The notes under the pieces were generated by a model that was given only the letters and a program-made list of their open reading frames with translations, had not been told where the DNA came from and made no database searches. The position numbers and the translations under genes were made by a program. Of a DNA stretch of 33,482 nt, positions 7,919 to 16,672 are shown in pieces (the first letter of the stretch is position 1; each line of letters begins with the position of its first letter). Source of the DNA: Lentisphaeria bacterium (GTDB lineage: Bacteria; Verrucomicrobiota; Lentisphaeria; Victivallales; Victivallaceae). Location: positions 1-33,482 of the forward strand of contig JAFVZG010000102.1 in NCBI GenBank assembly GCA_017508285.1, written 5' to 3'.

Positions 7919-9249
7919 TTCCTGCAAAACTCCCGGATCTTTGAAATCATGTAATCCAGCTTTGCTTCCCCCATGCCGGGGTAAAGACCGATCCAGAAAC
8001 TGTTATTCATGATCTTTTCAGTATTTTCCAGAGTACCGGAAACCCGGTAATCCGTACCCTCGACCAAAGTTTCAAAACAGGGGTGCTTCAAAATATTACC
8101 GGCAAAAAGATTGCGGGTCTGAATAAGATTAGCTTCCAGATAGCCGGTCAAATCATTCCGGGTGAAACCGGCATCGTCACTTACCGTCATCAGCAGACCG
8201 AACCACGACGGTTCACTCTCAGGCAGAGATTCAAAAACGGTCAACTCTTTCAGATCCTTCAAACCGTCGCGCAGTTTCCGGTAATTTTCCTGCCTCTTTT
8301 CCGTAAATCCAGCCAGTTTTTCCAGCTGGGCGCAGCCGATCGCCGCCTGCAGATCAGTGCCTTTCAAATTGAAGCCGAAGTGACTGTAAACATATTTGTG
8401 GTCGTAACCGACCGGCAGTTTGCCGAATTGCCGGGTGAAGCGGCAGCCGCAGCTGTTATCCTCACCGGAATTGCACCAGCAATCCCGCCCCCAATCCCGC
8501 ATGGAAAGCATGATCTTTTTCAAAAGCGGATCATCCGTATAGACCGCCCCGCCCTCTCCCATGGTCAAATGGTGCGGCGGATAAAAACTCGATGTCCCGA
8601 TATCCCCCCAGGTGCCGGTGAATTTACCCTTGTATTTCGACCCCAGAGCATCGCAGTTATCCTCGATCAGAAACAATTTGTGCCGGTCGCAGAACTCCTT
8701 TACCGCACTCAGATCAAAGGGATTTCCCAGAGTGTGGGCGATCATCACCGCTTTGCTCTTTTCTGAAAGGGCTTTTTCCAGAGCTCCTGTGTCGATATTC
8801 GCTCCGGCAGCTTCCACATCCACAAATACCGGGATCGCCCCATACTGGATGACCGGTGCCACCGTCGTCGGGAAAGCACATGCCACGGTGATGACCTCAT
8901 CACCTCTTTTCACCCTCCTGTCGCCGAGCAGCGGCGAAGTCAATGCGGCAAATGCCAGCAGATTGGCAGATGAACCGCTGTTGACCATCAATGCAAAACG
9001 CACTCCCAGATACTCTGCCAGTGCCTTCTCGAATTTCTTTGTATATCTCCCGGAAGTAAGCCAGAACTCCAATGCGGCATCGGTCAGATTGAGCATCTCT
9101 TTTTCGTCAAAGACTCTTCCGGCGTAATTCACCTTGCTTTTACCCGCTTCAAAGGGGGCATTTTGAGCCGGAGCATGGCAAAGGCGGTAATACTCTCTGA
9201 CCTTTTCCATGATCTCATCATGCAGCTGTTGAACTTTCAATTTATCCAT
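7915..9249 (-). CDS. rfbH: CDP-4-keto-6-deoxy-D-glucose 3-dehydratase (E1)
   Basis: A 444-residue DegT/AHBA-fold enzyme that removes the C3 hydroxyl of CDP-4-keto-6-deoxyglucose using PMP and a [2Fe-2S] cluster. The diagnostic change is visible: in FYPPHHLTMGEGG the PLP-lysine of aminotransferases is replaced by His (about residue 226). The family's cluster cysteines are visible in DNCDALG and in the CWC and SCGC pairs further on. The rest, SGSSANLLAF and VACAFPTTVAP, fits the family. The start overlaps the rfbG end by 13 nt. The enzyme needs the reductase RfbI/AscD (E3) to complete turnover; no such gene is present in this window. Confidence 0.95.
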   Translation of the reverse strand: MDKLKVQQLHDEIMEKVREYYRLCHAPAQNAPFEAGKSKVNYAGRVFDEKEMLNLTDAALEFWLTSGRYTKKFEKALAEYLGVRFALMVNSGSSANLLAFAALTSPLLGDRRVKRGDEVITVACAFPTTVAPVIQYGAIPVFVDVEAAGANIDTGALEKALSEKSKAVMIAHTLGNPFDLSAVKEFCDRHKLFLIEDNCDALGSKYKGKFTGTWGDIGTSSFYPPHHLTMGEGGAVYTDDPLLKKIMLSMRDWGRDCWCNSGEDNSCGCRFTRQFGKLPVGYDHKYVYSHFGFNLKGTDLQAAIGCAQLEKLAGFTEKRQENYRKLRDGLKDLKELTVFESLPESEPSWFGLLMTVSDDAGFTRNDLTGYLEANLIQTRNLFAGNILKHPCFETLVEGTDYRVSGTLENTEKIMNNSFWIGLYPGMGEAKLDYMISKIREFCRK

Positions 9250-10325
9250 GCCAAACCCCGTTCTGCCGCCAATGCGATGTAGCGGTCAAGTTGTTCCCCG
9301 GTGATCACCCGGTCATTCCGGTAATACTCCCGGTACCACTCTGCGGTGAAACTGAACATCTCTTCCGGAGTCAGCACCCCGTGCCATGCCAGTTTTTCAT
9401 GCGCCTTTGAACAATCCAGCTGCAGCAAGGTCGCTTCATGCGGCTGTTCAGCCGGAGTGTCGAAAACAAATTTGATATCTTCCCACTTTTCTGCCAACAT
9501 CTCTGCCGCTTTGCCCACGCTGACAACTCCATCAGCATCGGGTCCGAAATTCCATGCTCCGGCGGCACTGCATTTTCCCAGAAAAAGTTCCGCCCCCAGC
9601 TGCAGATAACCGCTCAACGGCTCCAACACATACTGCCACGGTCTGGTGGCAAACGGATTGCGGATCTTTGCCGCAACTCCAGCCGCCGCCGCCCGCATGA
9701 TATCCGGAACCAGCCGGTCTTTTGCCCAGTCACCGCCGCCGATGACATTGCCGGCCCGGGCACTTGCCAGAAGCAGTTGATGTTTCCTGCCGTAATCGGC
9801 AGTATTGAAAAATGAACGGCGGTAAGAGGATACCACCAATTCGCAGCACCCCTTGCTGGCACTGTAAGGATCATAACCGCCCATCGGGTCGGACTCAATG
9901 TAACCGGCACTCTGTTCCCGGTTTTCATAACACTTGTCGCTGGTGACGATCACTGCCGCCCGGAGCGACGGAGCGCGGCGGCAGCATTCAAGAATATTCA
10001 CCGTGCCCATGACATTGGTCTCAAATGTTTCCACCGGAATATCATAGGAAAGCCGGACTATCGGCTGTGCCGCCAGATGAAAAACCATTTCCGGCTGAAA
10101 CGAAGTGAATATCTGCTGCAATCCGGCAAGTTCCCGGATATCGACAAGATGCGACTCCACCGGCAGAGACAACAGATCCCAGTGGGCCGGAGAACTCTCA
10201 GGCGCAAGGGCAACGGCACAAACTTCCGCCCCCATCCGGCTCAACCACGATGCCAGATAAGAGCCCTTGAAGCCGGTATGACCGGTCAGCAGCACCCGTT
10301 TTCCCTGATAGACCGAATTGAACAT
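9237..10325 (-). CDS. rfbG: CDP-glucose 4,6-dehydratase
   Basis: A 362-residue extended SDR converting CDP-glucose to CDP-4-keto-6-deoxyglucose. The N-terminus VLLTGHTGFKGSYLASWL is the hallmark of RfbG. FHLAAQPIVRLSYDIP, VTSDKCYENRE, YDPYSASKGCCEL (Tyr/Lys catalytic pair) and RAGNVIGGGDWAKDRLVPD are all conserved family blocks. The length is normal. The gene starts 3 nt after the rfbF stop, with GGAAG and GAG upstream of the ATG, and overlaps rfbH by 13 nt. The product feeds RfbH directly. Confidence is high because of both motifs and gene order. Confidence 0.96.
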   Translation of the reverse strand: MFNSVYQGKRVLLTGHTGFKGSYLASWLSRMGAEVCAVALAPESSPAHWDLLSLPVESHLVDIRELAGLQQIFTSFQPEMVFHLAAQPIVRLSYDIPVETFETNVMGTVNILECCRRAPSLRAAVIVTSDKCYENREQSAGYIESDPMGGYDPYSASKGCCELVVSSYRRSFFNTADYGRKHQLLLASARAGNVIGGGDWAKDRLVPDIMRAAAAGVAAKIRNPFATRPWQYVLEPLSGYLQLGAELFLGKCSAAGAWNFGPDADGVVSVGKAAEMLAEKWEDIKFVFDTPAEQPHEATLLQLDCSKAHEKLAWHGVLTPEEMFSFTAEWYREYYRNDRVITGEQLDRYIALAAERGLAWIN

Positions 10326-10328
10326 CTC

Positions 10329-11135
10329 TTACTTCCAATACTTTATCCACGGAGCCTTGCCGGAATTCCACAACTCATTGAGCAGCAGGTATTCCCGCTG
10401 ATTATCCATACACTGCCAGAATCCTTCATGGCGGTAAACGCCCATATTGCCATCTGCAGAAACCTGCTGAAACGGCACTCTTTCCAGATACATTTGCCGG
10501 TCATCCGTCAGATAATTTGTGACAAACTGCCGGTCAACGACCATAAAGCCGCCGTTGATCACCCCGTCACCTTTCGGCGGTTTCTCCTCAAAACCGCACA
10601 CCTTTTCCCCGTCGATGAGCATCTGACCGAAACGGGGCTCCGGATGGACGGCGGTCACGGTGATCATTTTACCGTTTTCAAGATGGGTTTGATAAAGTTT
10701 GCTGATATCCACATCACTCACGCCGTCACCGTAAGTCAGAAAGAAACATTTGTCTTCCGGGCGCAGATATTTTGCCGCTTTGAATACCCGGTAAGCGGTC
10801 ATGGATTCTTCACCGGTACCGGCGAGTGTGACCTCCCAGCCGCCCTCAGAAATCTCATCGTGAAAAGTGATCTCCGGTTCTTTGCCGAGGCGGATGGTGG
10901 CATCCGCTGCCCGCAGATGGTAATTGGCAAAAAAATCGATAAAAACTTCCCGCTTGTAACCGAGGCAGAGGATAAAACGGCGGCATCCGAAAGCGGCGTA
11001 ACTTTTCATGATATGCCAGACTATCGGATATTCACCGATGGCGACCATCGGTTTGGGAAGCAGTTCCGTAACATCCCGCAAACGGGTTCCTTTGCCGCCG
11101 CACAGGATCATCACCGGGATATCTGCCAACTCCAT
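10329..11135 (-). CDS. rfbF: Glucose-1-phosphate cytidylyltransferase
   Basis: A 268-residue nucleotidyltransferase making CDP-glucose from glucose-1-phosphate and CTP. The signature MILCGGKGTRLRDVTELLPK is near the N-terminus, with FFLTYGDGVSDVDI (metal Asp), FEEKPPKGDGVINGGFMV and a C-terminal WKSG-like segment. An ATG also exists at 11147, but GGAGG lies 5 nt before the ATG at 11135, which decides the start. This is the first gene of the operon, 42 bp downstream of a good promoter. It commits glucose-1-phosphate to the CDP-deoxysugar branch. Confidence 0.96.
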   Translation of the reverse strand: MELADIPVMILCGGKGTRLRDVTELLPKPMVAIGEYPIVWHIMKSYAAFGCRRFILCLGYKREVFIDFFANYHLRAADATIRLGKEPEITFHDEISEGGWEVTLAGTGEESMTAYRVFKAAKYLRPEDKCFFLTYGDGVSDVDISKLYQTHLENGKMITVTAVHPEPRFGQMLIDGEKVCGFEEKPPKGDGVINGGFMVVDRQFVTNYLTDDRQMYLERVPFQQVSADGNMGVYRHEGFWQCMDNQREYLLLNELWNSGKAPWIKYWK

Positions 11136-11176
11136 ACTGACCTCCATGAAATAATCTTATTACACTATCGTTGGAT

Positions 11177-11205
11177 ACTATAACACCTTTAAGGAATAAT
11201 TGCAA
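11177..11205 (-). promoter_or_regulatory. Promoter of the rfbF-GT2 operon
   Basis: On the minus strand: TTGCAA (11205-11200), 17-bp spacer, TATAGT (11182-11177). It lies about 42 bp upstream of the rfbF start and is the only good promoter match seen ahead of the eight tightly packed genes. Confidence 0.65.
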
Positions 11206-11311
11206 GTTTTCAGGCAGACTATTTCCTCAAAAAGTATGATTTGCCACCATCTGAGATCCGCCGGGGATACCCGGAACTGCTGAATCATCTTCCCCTGTTG
11301 CCTCAACCGGT

Positions 11312-11359
11312 AAAAAAAGGGGCCGGCGCTCACCTTTTTGAGGTTTTGCGCTCAGCCCC
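11312..11359 (-). terminator. Rho-independent terminator of the glutamate dehydrogenase gene
   Basis: On the minus strand GGGGCTGAGCGC pairs imperfectly with GAGCGCCGGCCCC, followed by seven T. It starts 21 bp past the stop codon at 11380. Its 5' arm is nearly identical to that of the terminator at 18351-18388. Confidence 0.8.
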
Positions 11360-11379
11360 TGAGGGTTCTGCACTTTACA

Positions 11380-13695
11380 TCAGAGTGCTTTGATGATATC
11401 TGCCACTGCAGGATCTTCCGGAGAATAGATGATCCGGCTGGCAGCTTCCGCTGCGCCGATCGCCTTGCGGTAAAGTTCCGGCAGGCGGCTGACCCGGTCA
11501 GCGAATTTATTGCTGAAAATCGGCAGCAGGTGATCCAGGATCAACTGGTCAGCGAGCAATTCCGGTTTCTCAGTAAAGAGATCAAAGAGACGGGCTTTAA
11601 GATCATTGACCTTGTTGCCCAACTCATTGCTGAGGTCAGTCATCGGCACATTTTTGCGGGCGATGAATTCAGCATAGAGCCAGTTGGCCTCTTTGTTGGC
11701 ACATTCAGCAAGACGGGTCATCAACTCGGCGACCAGCTCTTCCTTATTGGCGATGAATTCATCTTTTTCCAGCAGGATACCGCTCATGATCTCGTAACTG
11801 GAGGTGATCACACCGCACTTGTTGCTGGAAGAATCCAGCACATTGATGATACCGGCAGCCTGCAGTTTCAAACGGGCGGAAGGAGTGGTGAAGGAGTTCG
11901 CACCTTCCACGATGGCTTTGATGATGGGTTTGCCGTCAGCCAGATAGTTCTCCCAGTTGCCGTCATGGATGGTCTGGGGACGGCCGCCGCCGGGAATGAA
12001 GACGGTGGCTTCACGGAAGATATTGTTGCTGAAAAGAGCCATGAATTCGTTATGACTGATGCTCTTTTCCACCCCTTTGCCGTTGACGACCTCCACCATG
12101 CGGTGGGTTCCGTCGGCATTGGCGGCACTCCAGATCATAAAGGCACCTTCGCCGGTAAGTTTAGCCGGGTTGAAACCATCCAGAGCCGCTTTGTGGATCA
12201 GTGAGGAAAGTTCCTCGCGGTCGATACCCGCAGGATCGTAGAGAGCGGCAGGCCCGTCGGTAACGGCAATGATCCGGAGATTTTTCAAAACGTATGAACC
12301 GTCGGCATTGCGCTGATTGAGCAGTTTCATCATATTGCCCGCCACATCGCCGAAAGGACCGCCGGAAAGGATCACGGAGTAATCATCGGTTTCCGGAGCG
12401 ATACCCAGATAGTTCAGGGTTTTGATAAGATACTGGTAGACACCGAAACTGGTCACACCGTAATGCTTGTGATTGATACCGGTATCTTCCTTACCGGAGA
12501 TGATGCCGGATTTGAGGACATAATTTTCCGCCTCGCCGCGTTCACCCATGTAGGTGATCATCTCATCGAACATGTTTTCATCCGGTCCGATCTCAATGAT
12601 GTCATTGGAGTCCTGCAGAAGCAGAGCGAGAAATGCCTCGTAGATCGCCCGCTGAGCCGCCCACAGGGTGCTCTTGAAGTCGGCACCGTCAAGATTCTCA
12701 AGGATGGTGACCATTTTGGAACCGCCCTCGTAGATATCTTTGTTCTTTTTGTGCTGGGTATTGGCAAGAACGAAGTTTTCACGGAAAATTTCGCAATGGG
12801 CATGATTGAATGCATCACGCTTATCCAATTCGCATCTGCCCGGTTTGGGCACCACCGTGCGCCAGCCGCCGCGGGCGATGGGGGCGAAACGGATCTGGAA
12901 ACCGCTGATCTTGTTGCGGTAGAAGAAGAAAACACCGAAAGGACGCTCCGGCGGGAATGCCTGGATATAACGGGCATCCAAATCACCGAAGAAACTCATA
13001 AACGCCGGGTCAAGTTTGAATGCCAGCGCAGTTTTGTTTTCCAGAGAATAGTTGCTGCGGATGATGCAGCGGAAAAATTCAGCCGCGGAAGAGAGTACGG
13101 TTTTGACCTTCACATCCTTATCCGCGATACCGCTGTTGACGGCGGAAACCGCTTCAAGCACATCTTTGACGCAACGATCACCGGCAAGGAACTTATCCAT
13201 AAGTTTGCGCAGGATCTCCGGATAAAGCCCCATCAGGCGGCGGATCTCGCAGAGCGTATACGCATTGCGGTCGATAAAAGACAACTGGCTGTGAATGAAT
13301 TCGGCAGCCGCATTGAGTACGTTAGCCTCGGCAACGGCAAAACCGCCGTAAACGGTGAAAAAGTCATCGCCGCCGGAAATAAGCAATTCGGCAACTTCGC
13401 GGGCGGGATCGGCAGGGAGAGTGCCATTCTCAACTTCGACCGTCATGGTGCAGACGGCTTTGTTGTAAAAATCATCCGCTTTGGCATCGGCGTTGACCAC
13501 ACCGGTGGTGCAAGAGGTGACTTTGCCGCCGTTTCCGGCGAGAGCGAGAATTTTATTGATCATGACATCGGTCATGAAAGAATTTGCAACAGCGATTTGC
13601 CAGGTGGTGCAGTTGCCTTGGACTGCAGTTTTGACGACCGGGTAATCGACTTTTGCCGCGGCATTTGCGGCCTCAACGGGGAAATTTTCGTTCAT
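11380..13695 (-). CDS. NAD-type glutamate dehydrogenase (large, GDH2-like)
   Basis: About 771 residues, much longer than the 450-residue hexameric GDHs and nearer the large NAD-dependent class. It catalyses oxidative deamination of glutamate to 2-oxoglutarate. Visible blocks: FQIRFAPIARGGWRTVV, then THKKNKDIYEGGSKMV-like catalytic Lys region (residues TQHKKNKDIYEGGSKM), the dinucleotide-binding stretch ILSGGPFGDVAGNMMKLL, and VEGANSFTTPSARL with the family's VEGAN motif. An in-frame TTG at 13752 would add 19 residues, but it abuts the -10 box and so lies at or before the transcription start. The ATG at 13695 is preferred. It is a single-gene unit with its own promoter and terminator. The cofactor choice (NAD) is from family resemblance. 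Confidence 0.88.
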   Translation of the reverse strand: MNENFPVEAANAAAKVDYPVVKTAVQGNCTTWQIAVANSFMTDVMINKILALAGNGGKVTSCTTGVVNADAKADDFYNKAVCTMTVEVENGTLPADPAREVAELLISGGDDFFTVYGGFAVAEANVLNAAAEFIHSQLSFIDRNAYTLCEIRRLMGLYPEILRKLMDKFLAGDRCVKDVLEAVSAVNSGIADKDVKVKTVLSSAAEFFRCIIRSNYSLENKTALAFKLDPAFMSFFGDLDARYIQAFPPERPFGVFFFYRNKISGFQIRFAPIARGGWRTVVPKPGRCELDKRDAFNHAHCEIFRENFVLANTQHKKNKDIYEGGSKMVTILENLDGADFKSTLWAAQRAIYEAFLALLLQDSNDIIEIGPDENMFDEMITYMGERGEAENYVLKSGIISGKEDTGINHKHYGVTSFGVYQYLIKTLNYLGIAPETDDYSVILSGGPFGDVAGNMMKLLNQRNADGSYVLKNLRIIAVTDGPAALYDPAGIDREELSSLIHKAALDGFNPAKLTGEGAFMIWSAANADGTHRMVEVVNGKGVEKSISHNEFMALFSNNIFREATVFIPGGGRPQTIHDGNWENYLADGKPIIKAIVEGANSFTTPSARLKLQAAGIINVLDSSSNKCGVITSSYEIMSGILLEKDEFIANKEELVAELMTRLAECANKEANWLYAEFIARKNVPMTDLSNELGNKVNDLKARLFDLFTEKPELLADQLILDHLLPIFSNKFADRVSRLPELYRKAIGAAEAASRIIYSPEDPAVADIIKAL

Positions 13696-13752
13696 CAATT
13701 TCACACTTTCTGTTTGGATTAAACTTGCATTTACTAATGCACCCGAATTCAA

Positions 13753-13781
13753 AATATATCACAGAAAAATATTTTTTGCAA
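13753..13781 (-). promoter_or_regulatory. Promoter of the glutamate dehydrogenase gene
   Basis: On the minus strand: TTGCAA (13781-13776), 17-bp spacer, TATATT (13758-13753). It predicts a leader of about 50 nt before the ATG at 13695 and rules against the TTG at 13752 as a start. Confidence 0.7.
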
Positions 13782-13968
13782 GCTATCTTTGCGGTTTTAG
13801 CAGAATTTTTTTAAAGAAAAAAATCACTAAAACTGAACTTTTAGGAGTGTTTTACTGTGTTAAATCATAAAAAAATATCTTTTTCCGAGTGATCGCCGAT
13901 TTACCTCAAGTGCAAAATACCGGATTTTCCGCAGCACACCTTCCTGCACCACTTTTCCCGGAAAAAAG

Positions 13969-13997
13969 TTGCAAAAGCACCAAATGTGTGTTATCTT
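13969..13997 (+). promoter_or_regulatory. Candidate promoter of the exporter operon
   Basis: TTGCAA (13969-13974), 17-bp spacer, TATCTT (13992-13997), about 90 bp before the exporter ATG. An AT-rich tract just downstream (14010-14030) holds alternative -10-like boxes, so the exact start is uncertain. Confidence 0.5.
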
Positions 13998-14086
13998 AAT
14001 AGAATGACTGTATTTTATATTATATTGTATTGCCAAAAATCCTTTGGGCGATACAGTAACAGAGAAAGAAAGGACGGTTCAATTTT

Positions 14087-16672
14087 ATGGAGAATAAGAG
14101 TGTTGCGCTGACAGGATTGCAGTGTCTGCAATTTCTGTTTCAGCAGGTACGGCGCAATGTTAATTTTTCCTCCCAGATGACCGCTGAATTGCAGGAACAG
14201 TGCCAGAATGACCCCATCGGCACCATGATGGCATTTTGCGAAAAGCACAAACTCTCTCCGGAAAAGATCACCTCTCCGGAGGAGATCGGCGGCTATGTGG
14301 GTCCGATTCTGATGATGCTGAAAAAACAGAATTGGATACTGGTAACCAACTCTGCTCAGTTGAAAAATTCCGAAGAGAGCACCACCATCATCGATCCGGC
14401 TTCACCGCAGGGGAAAGTTCTTAAAGTTCAGGTACAGCAGATCCTGGAAAATTACGGCGGTACCGCCATCATCTTCCGCAATCTGGCGCAGGTCGATGCC
14501 CGGAAACAGAGCAAACTGACCACCTTTGTGCAGATCGCCAACCACCACAATACGGCGATCGACATCCGGGAAATCATGCACGAATATGCGGTCGGCGAAG
14601 AGGAGGTCAGGGATAATCTATTCAAAGAGATCGCCAACAACTACCAATTCAAGGTCAAAACAGTTAAACTCACCTGGGAAAAACTGCAGAAGTGTCAGGA
14701 TGCCTACCCCTTTATCGCCATCAAGAAAAACGGCAAATACACCGCTTTATGCGGATTCAAAAAGGGCGAAGCCGCCAATGAAAACGAGGAACCGCCGGTG
14801 GAAGCAGCGATCCTCGACCCGGATTCCGACGAGTACAATTCTCCGGAGCGTTTCCGTTTCCTCAATGAAGAGATGTTCAATGAGGAGTTTACCGGCAAAT
14901 TCATTCTGCTGAAAAAAGTCTACAAATTATCCGATGAAGCCCAGCCATTCAGTTTGCGCTGGTTCATTCCGGAATTCATCAAAAACAAAGAGATCTTCGG
15001 GGAGATCGCGATCATGGTGGTCATGCTGACCGTCTTTTCACTGATAATCCCGCTCTTCTTCCAGATCGTAGTCGATAAGGTGCTGGTCAATCAGGCATAC
15101 AATACCCTCAATGTGCTGGGCGTCGGGATAATCCTGGCGGTGATATTCAATGCTCTGGTAACTTATGTGCGCAGTTATCTGCTGCTCTTTGCCACCAACA
15201 AGATCGATATCGCCACGGCGACCAAAACCTTCAACCATCTGATGAAACTGCCGGTGGATTTCTTTGACCGGATCCCTTCCGGAGTGCTGCTCAAACACAT
15301 GCAGCAGACTGAAAAGATCCGCGGATTTCTTTCCGGGAACCTCTTTTTCACCATACTGGATGTCTTTGCTCTATGCATATTCATCCCGTTCCTGCTCTTT
15401 TACAGTGTGACTCTGACGATCATCGTGCTGGGATTTTCCGCATTGATGGCACTGGTCATCGCCAGTCTGATCAAGCCGTTCCAGAGAAGACTGGATGAGT
15501 TGTATCAGGCCGAGGGTAAACGACAGAGCCGTCTGGTGGAATCCATCCACGGTATCAAAACCGTCAAATCACTCGCCCTCGAACCGGTGGAACGCAAAAT
15601 GTGGGATGATTCCACTGCCTATGCCATCAAATCATACTTCCGGGTCGGCAAAATTTCCATGACGGCTCAGAGCATCAGCCAGATGCTGGAAATGATGATG
15701 ACCATCTGCGTCATCTGGGTGGGCGCGACCCTGGTATTCAACCATTCGCTCTCCATCGGTGCATTGATCGCCTTCCAGATGCTTGCCAACCGGGTGACCG
15801 GTCCGCTGGTCAAAATGGTGGGCTTGATCCACGAATATCAGCAGATCGCCCTGTCAGTGCGGATGCTGGGTGTGGTGATGAATACTCCGGAAGAACCTGC
15901 CGGCGGCGGCGTCCGCAAACGGTTGAGCGGCGAAGTTACTTTCGAAAAGATCTCTTTCCGCTACCGCAGTGATATGCCGATGGTTATCAAAGACTTTTCG
16001 CTGGATATCAAAGCCGGTGAAACCATCGGTTTCGTCGGCCGTTCCGGTTCCGGTAAAACCACGATCACCAAACTGCTGCAGGGCCTTTACCATGTGCAGC
16101 AGGGCATCATCAAAATCGACGGTATCGACATCCGGGAACTGGATAAATCCCACCTGCGCCGCAATATCGGTGTGGTGCTGCAGGAAAACTACTTCTTCAG
16201 CGGTACGGTCAGAGAAAATATTTCACTGCCCAAGCAGAATGCCTCTCTGGAAGAGGTCATATATGCCGCCAAACTTGCCGGCGCAGATGAATTCGTCCAG
16301 AAACTTCCCCGCGGTTACGATACCGTGCTGGAAGAGAATGCCGCCAACCTTTCCGGCGGTCAGAAACAGCGTCTGGCGATCGCCCGCGCCCTGCTGACCA
16401 ATCCGCCGATATTGATTTTTGACGAAGCCACCAGTGCCCTTGACCCCGAAAGCGAAGAGGTGATCCGGCAGAACCTGAAAGCGATCGCCCGCGGACGCAC
16501 GGTCATCATCGTTTCACACCGTCTCTCGATCATCAGCCATGCCAATAAAATCATCGTGATCGACCGCGGAGAGATCAGCGAAGAAGGACCGCACCGCGAA
16601 TTGGTCAAACAACAGGGCATCTATCAGGAATTCTGGAATCAGCAAATGAGAGCAGGTGATGACGATGAATAA
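14087..16672 (+). CDS. Type I secretion-type ABC exporter (HlyB/LapB-like permease-ATPase)
   Basis: 861 residues, longer than HlyB (about 710). About residues 1-120 are an unrecognised extension. Residues about 125-260 resemble the C39-like domain of HlyB (NHHNTAIDIREIMHEYAVGEEEV, YPFIAIKKNGKYTAL) but show no catalytic Cys motif, so no leader cleavage is expected. Five or six membrane segments follow from about residue 305 (FGEIAIMVVMLTVFSLIIPL onward). The C-terminal ATPase has Walker A GRSGSGKTT, Q-loop VVLQENYFFSGT, signature NLSGGQKQRLAIARAL, Walker B ILIFDEATSALD and the H-loop SHR. It overlaps the adaptor gene by 8 nt. Likely role: one-step export of an unfolded protein or adhesin with the adjacent HlyD-type protein and a TolC-like pore not in this window. 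Its substrate is not evident. Confidence 0.88.
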   Translation: MENKSVALTGLQCLQFLFQQVRRNVNFSSQMTAELQEQCQNDPIGTMMAFCEKHKLSPEKITSPEEIGGYVGPILMMLKKQNWILVTNSAQLKNSEESTTIIDPASPQGKVLKVQVQQILENYGGTAIIFRNLAQVDARKQSKLTTFVQIANHHNTAIDIREIMHEYAVGEEEVRDNLFKEIANNYQFKVKTVKLTWEKLQKCQDAYPFIAIKKNGKYTALCGFKKGEAANENEEPPVEAAILDPDSDEYNSPERFRFLNEEMFNEEFTGKFILLKKVYKLSDEAQPFSLRWFIPEFIKNKEIFGEIAIMVVMLTVFSLIIPLFFQIVVDKVLVNQAYNTLNVLGVGIILAVIFNALVTYVRSYLLLFATNKIDIATATKTFNHLMKLPVDFFDRIPSGVLLKHMQQTEKIRGFLSGNLFFTILDVFALCIFIPFLLFYSVTLTIIVLGFSALMALVIASLIKPFQRRLDELYQAEGKRQSRLVESIHGIKTVKSLALEPVERKMWDDSTAYAIKSYFRVGKISMTAQSISQMLEMMMTICVIWVGATLVFNHSLSIGALIAFQMLANRVTGPLVKMVGLIHEYQQIALSVRMLGVVMNTPEEPAGGGVRKRLSGEVTFEKISFRYRSDMPMVIKDFSLDIKAGETIGFVGRSGSGKTTITKLLQGLYHVQQGIIKIDGIDIRELDKSHLRRNIGVVLQENYFFSGTVRENISLPKQNASLEEVIYAAKLAGADEFVQKLPRGYDTVLEENAANLSGGQKQRLAIARALLTNPPILIFDEATSALDPESEEVIRQNLKAIARGRTVIIVSHRLSIISHANKIIVIDRGEISEEGPHRELVKQQGIYQEFWNQQMRAGDDDE

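Larger units (their letters stand above)
13696..14086. other. Divergent AT-rich intergenic region
   Basis: 391 bp between the divergent glutamate dehydrogenase and exporter genes. It holds two good promoters, one on each strand, listed separately. The rest (about 13785-13965) is AT-rich, with no convincing ORF, RNA gene or long repeat. Confidence 0.7.

Noticed and set aside
12463-13722. A 419-codon plus-strand ORF across the glutamate dehydrogenase gene
   Set aside because: It is antisense to a well-supported gene, has no recognisable domain, SD or promoter, and reflects the codon bias of the opposite strand.
13750-13752. TTG start for the glutamate dehydrogenase
   Set aside because: It directly abuts the -10 box, so it would lie upstream of or at the transcription start.
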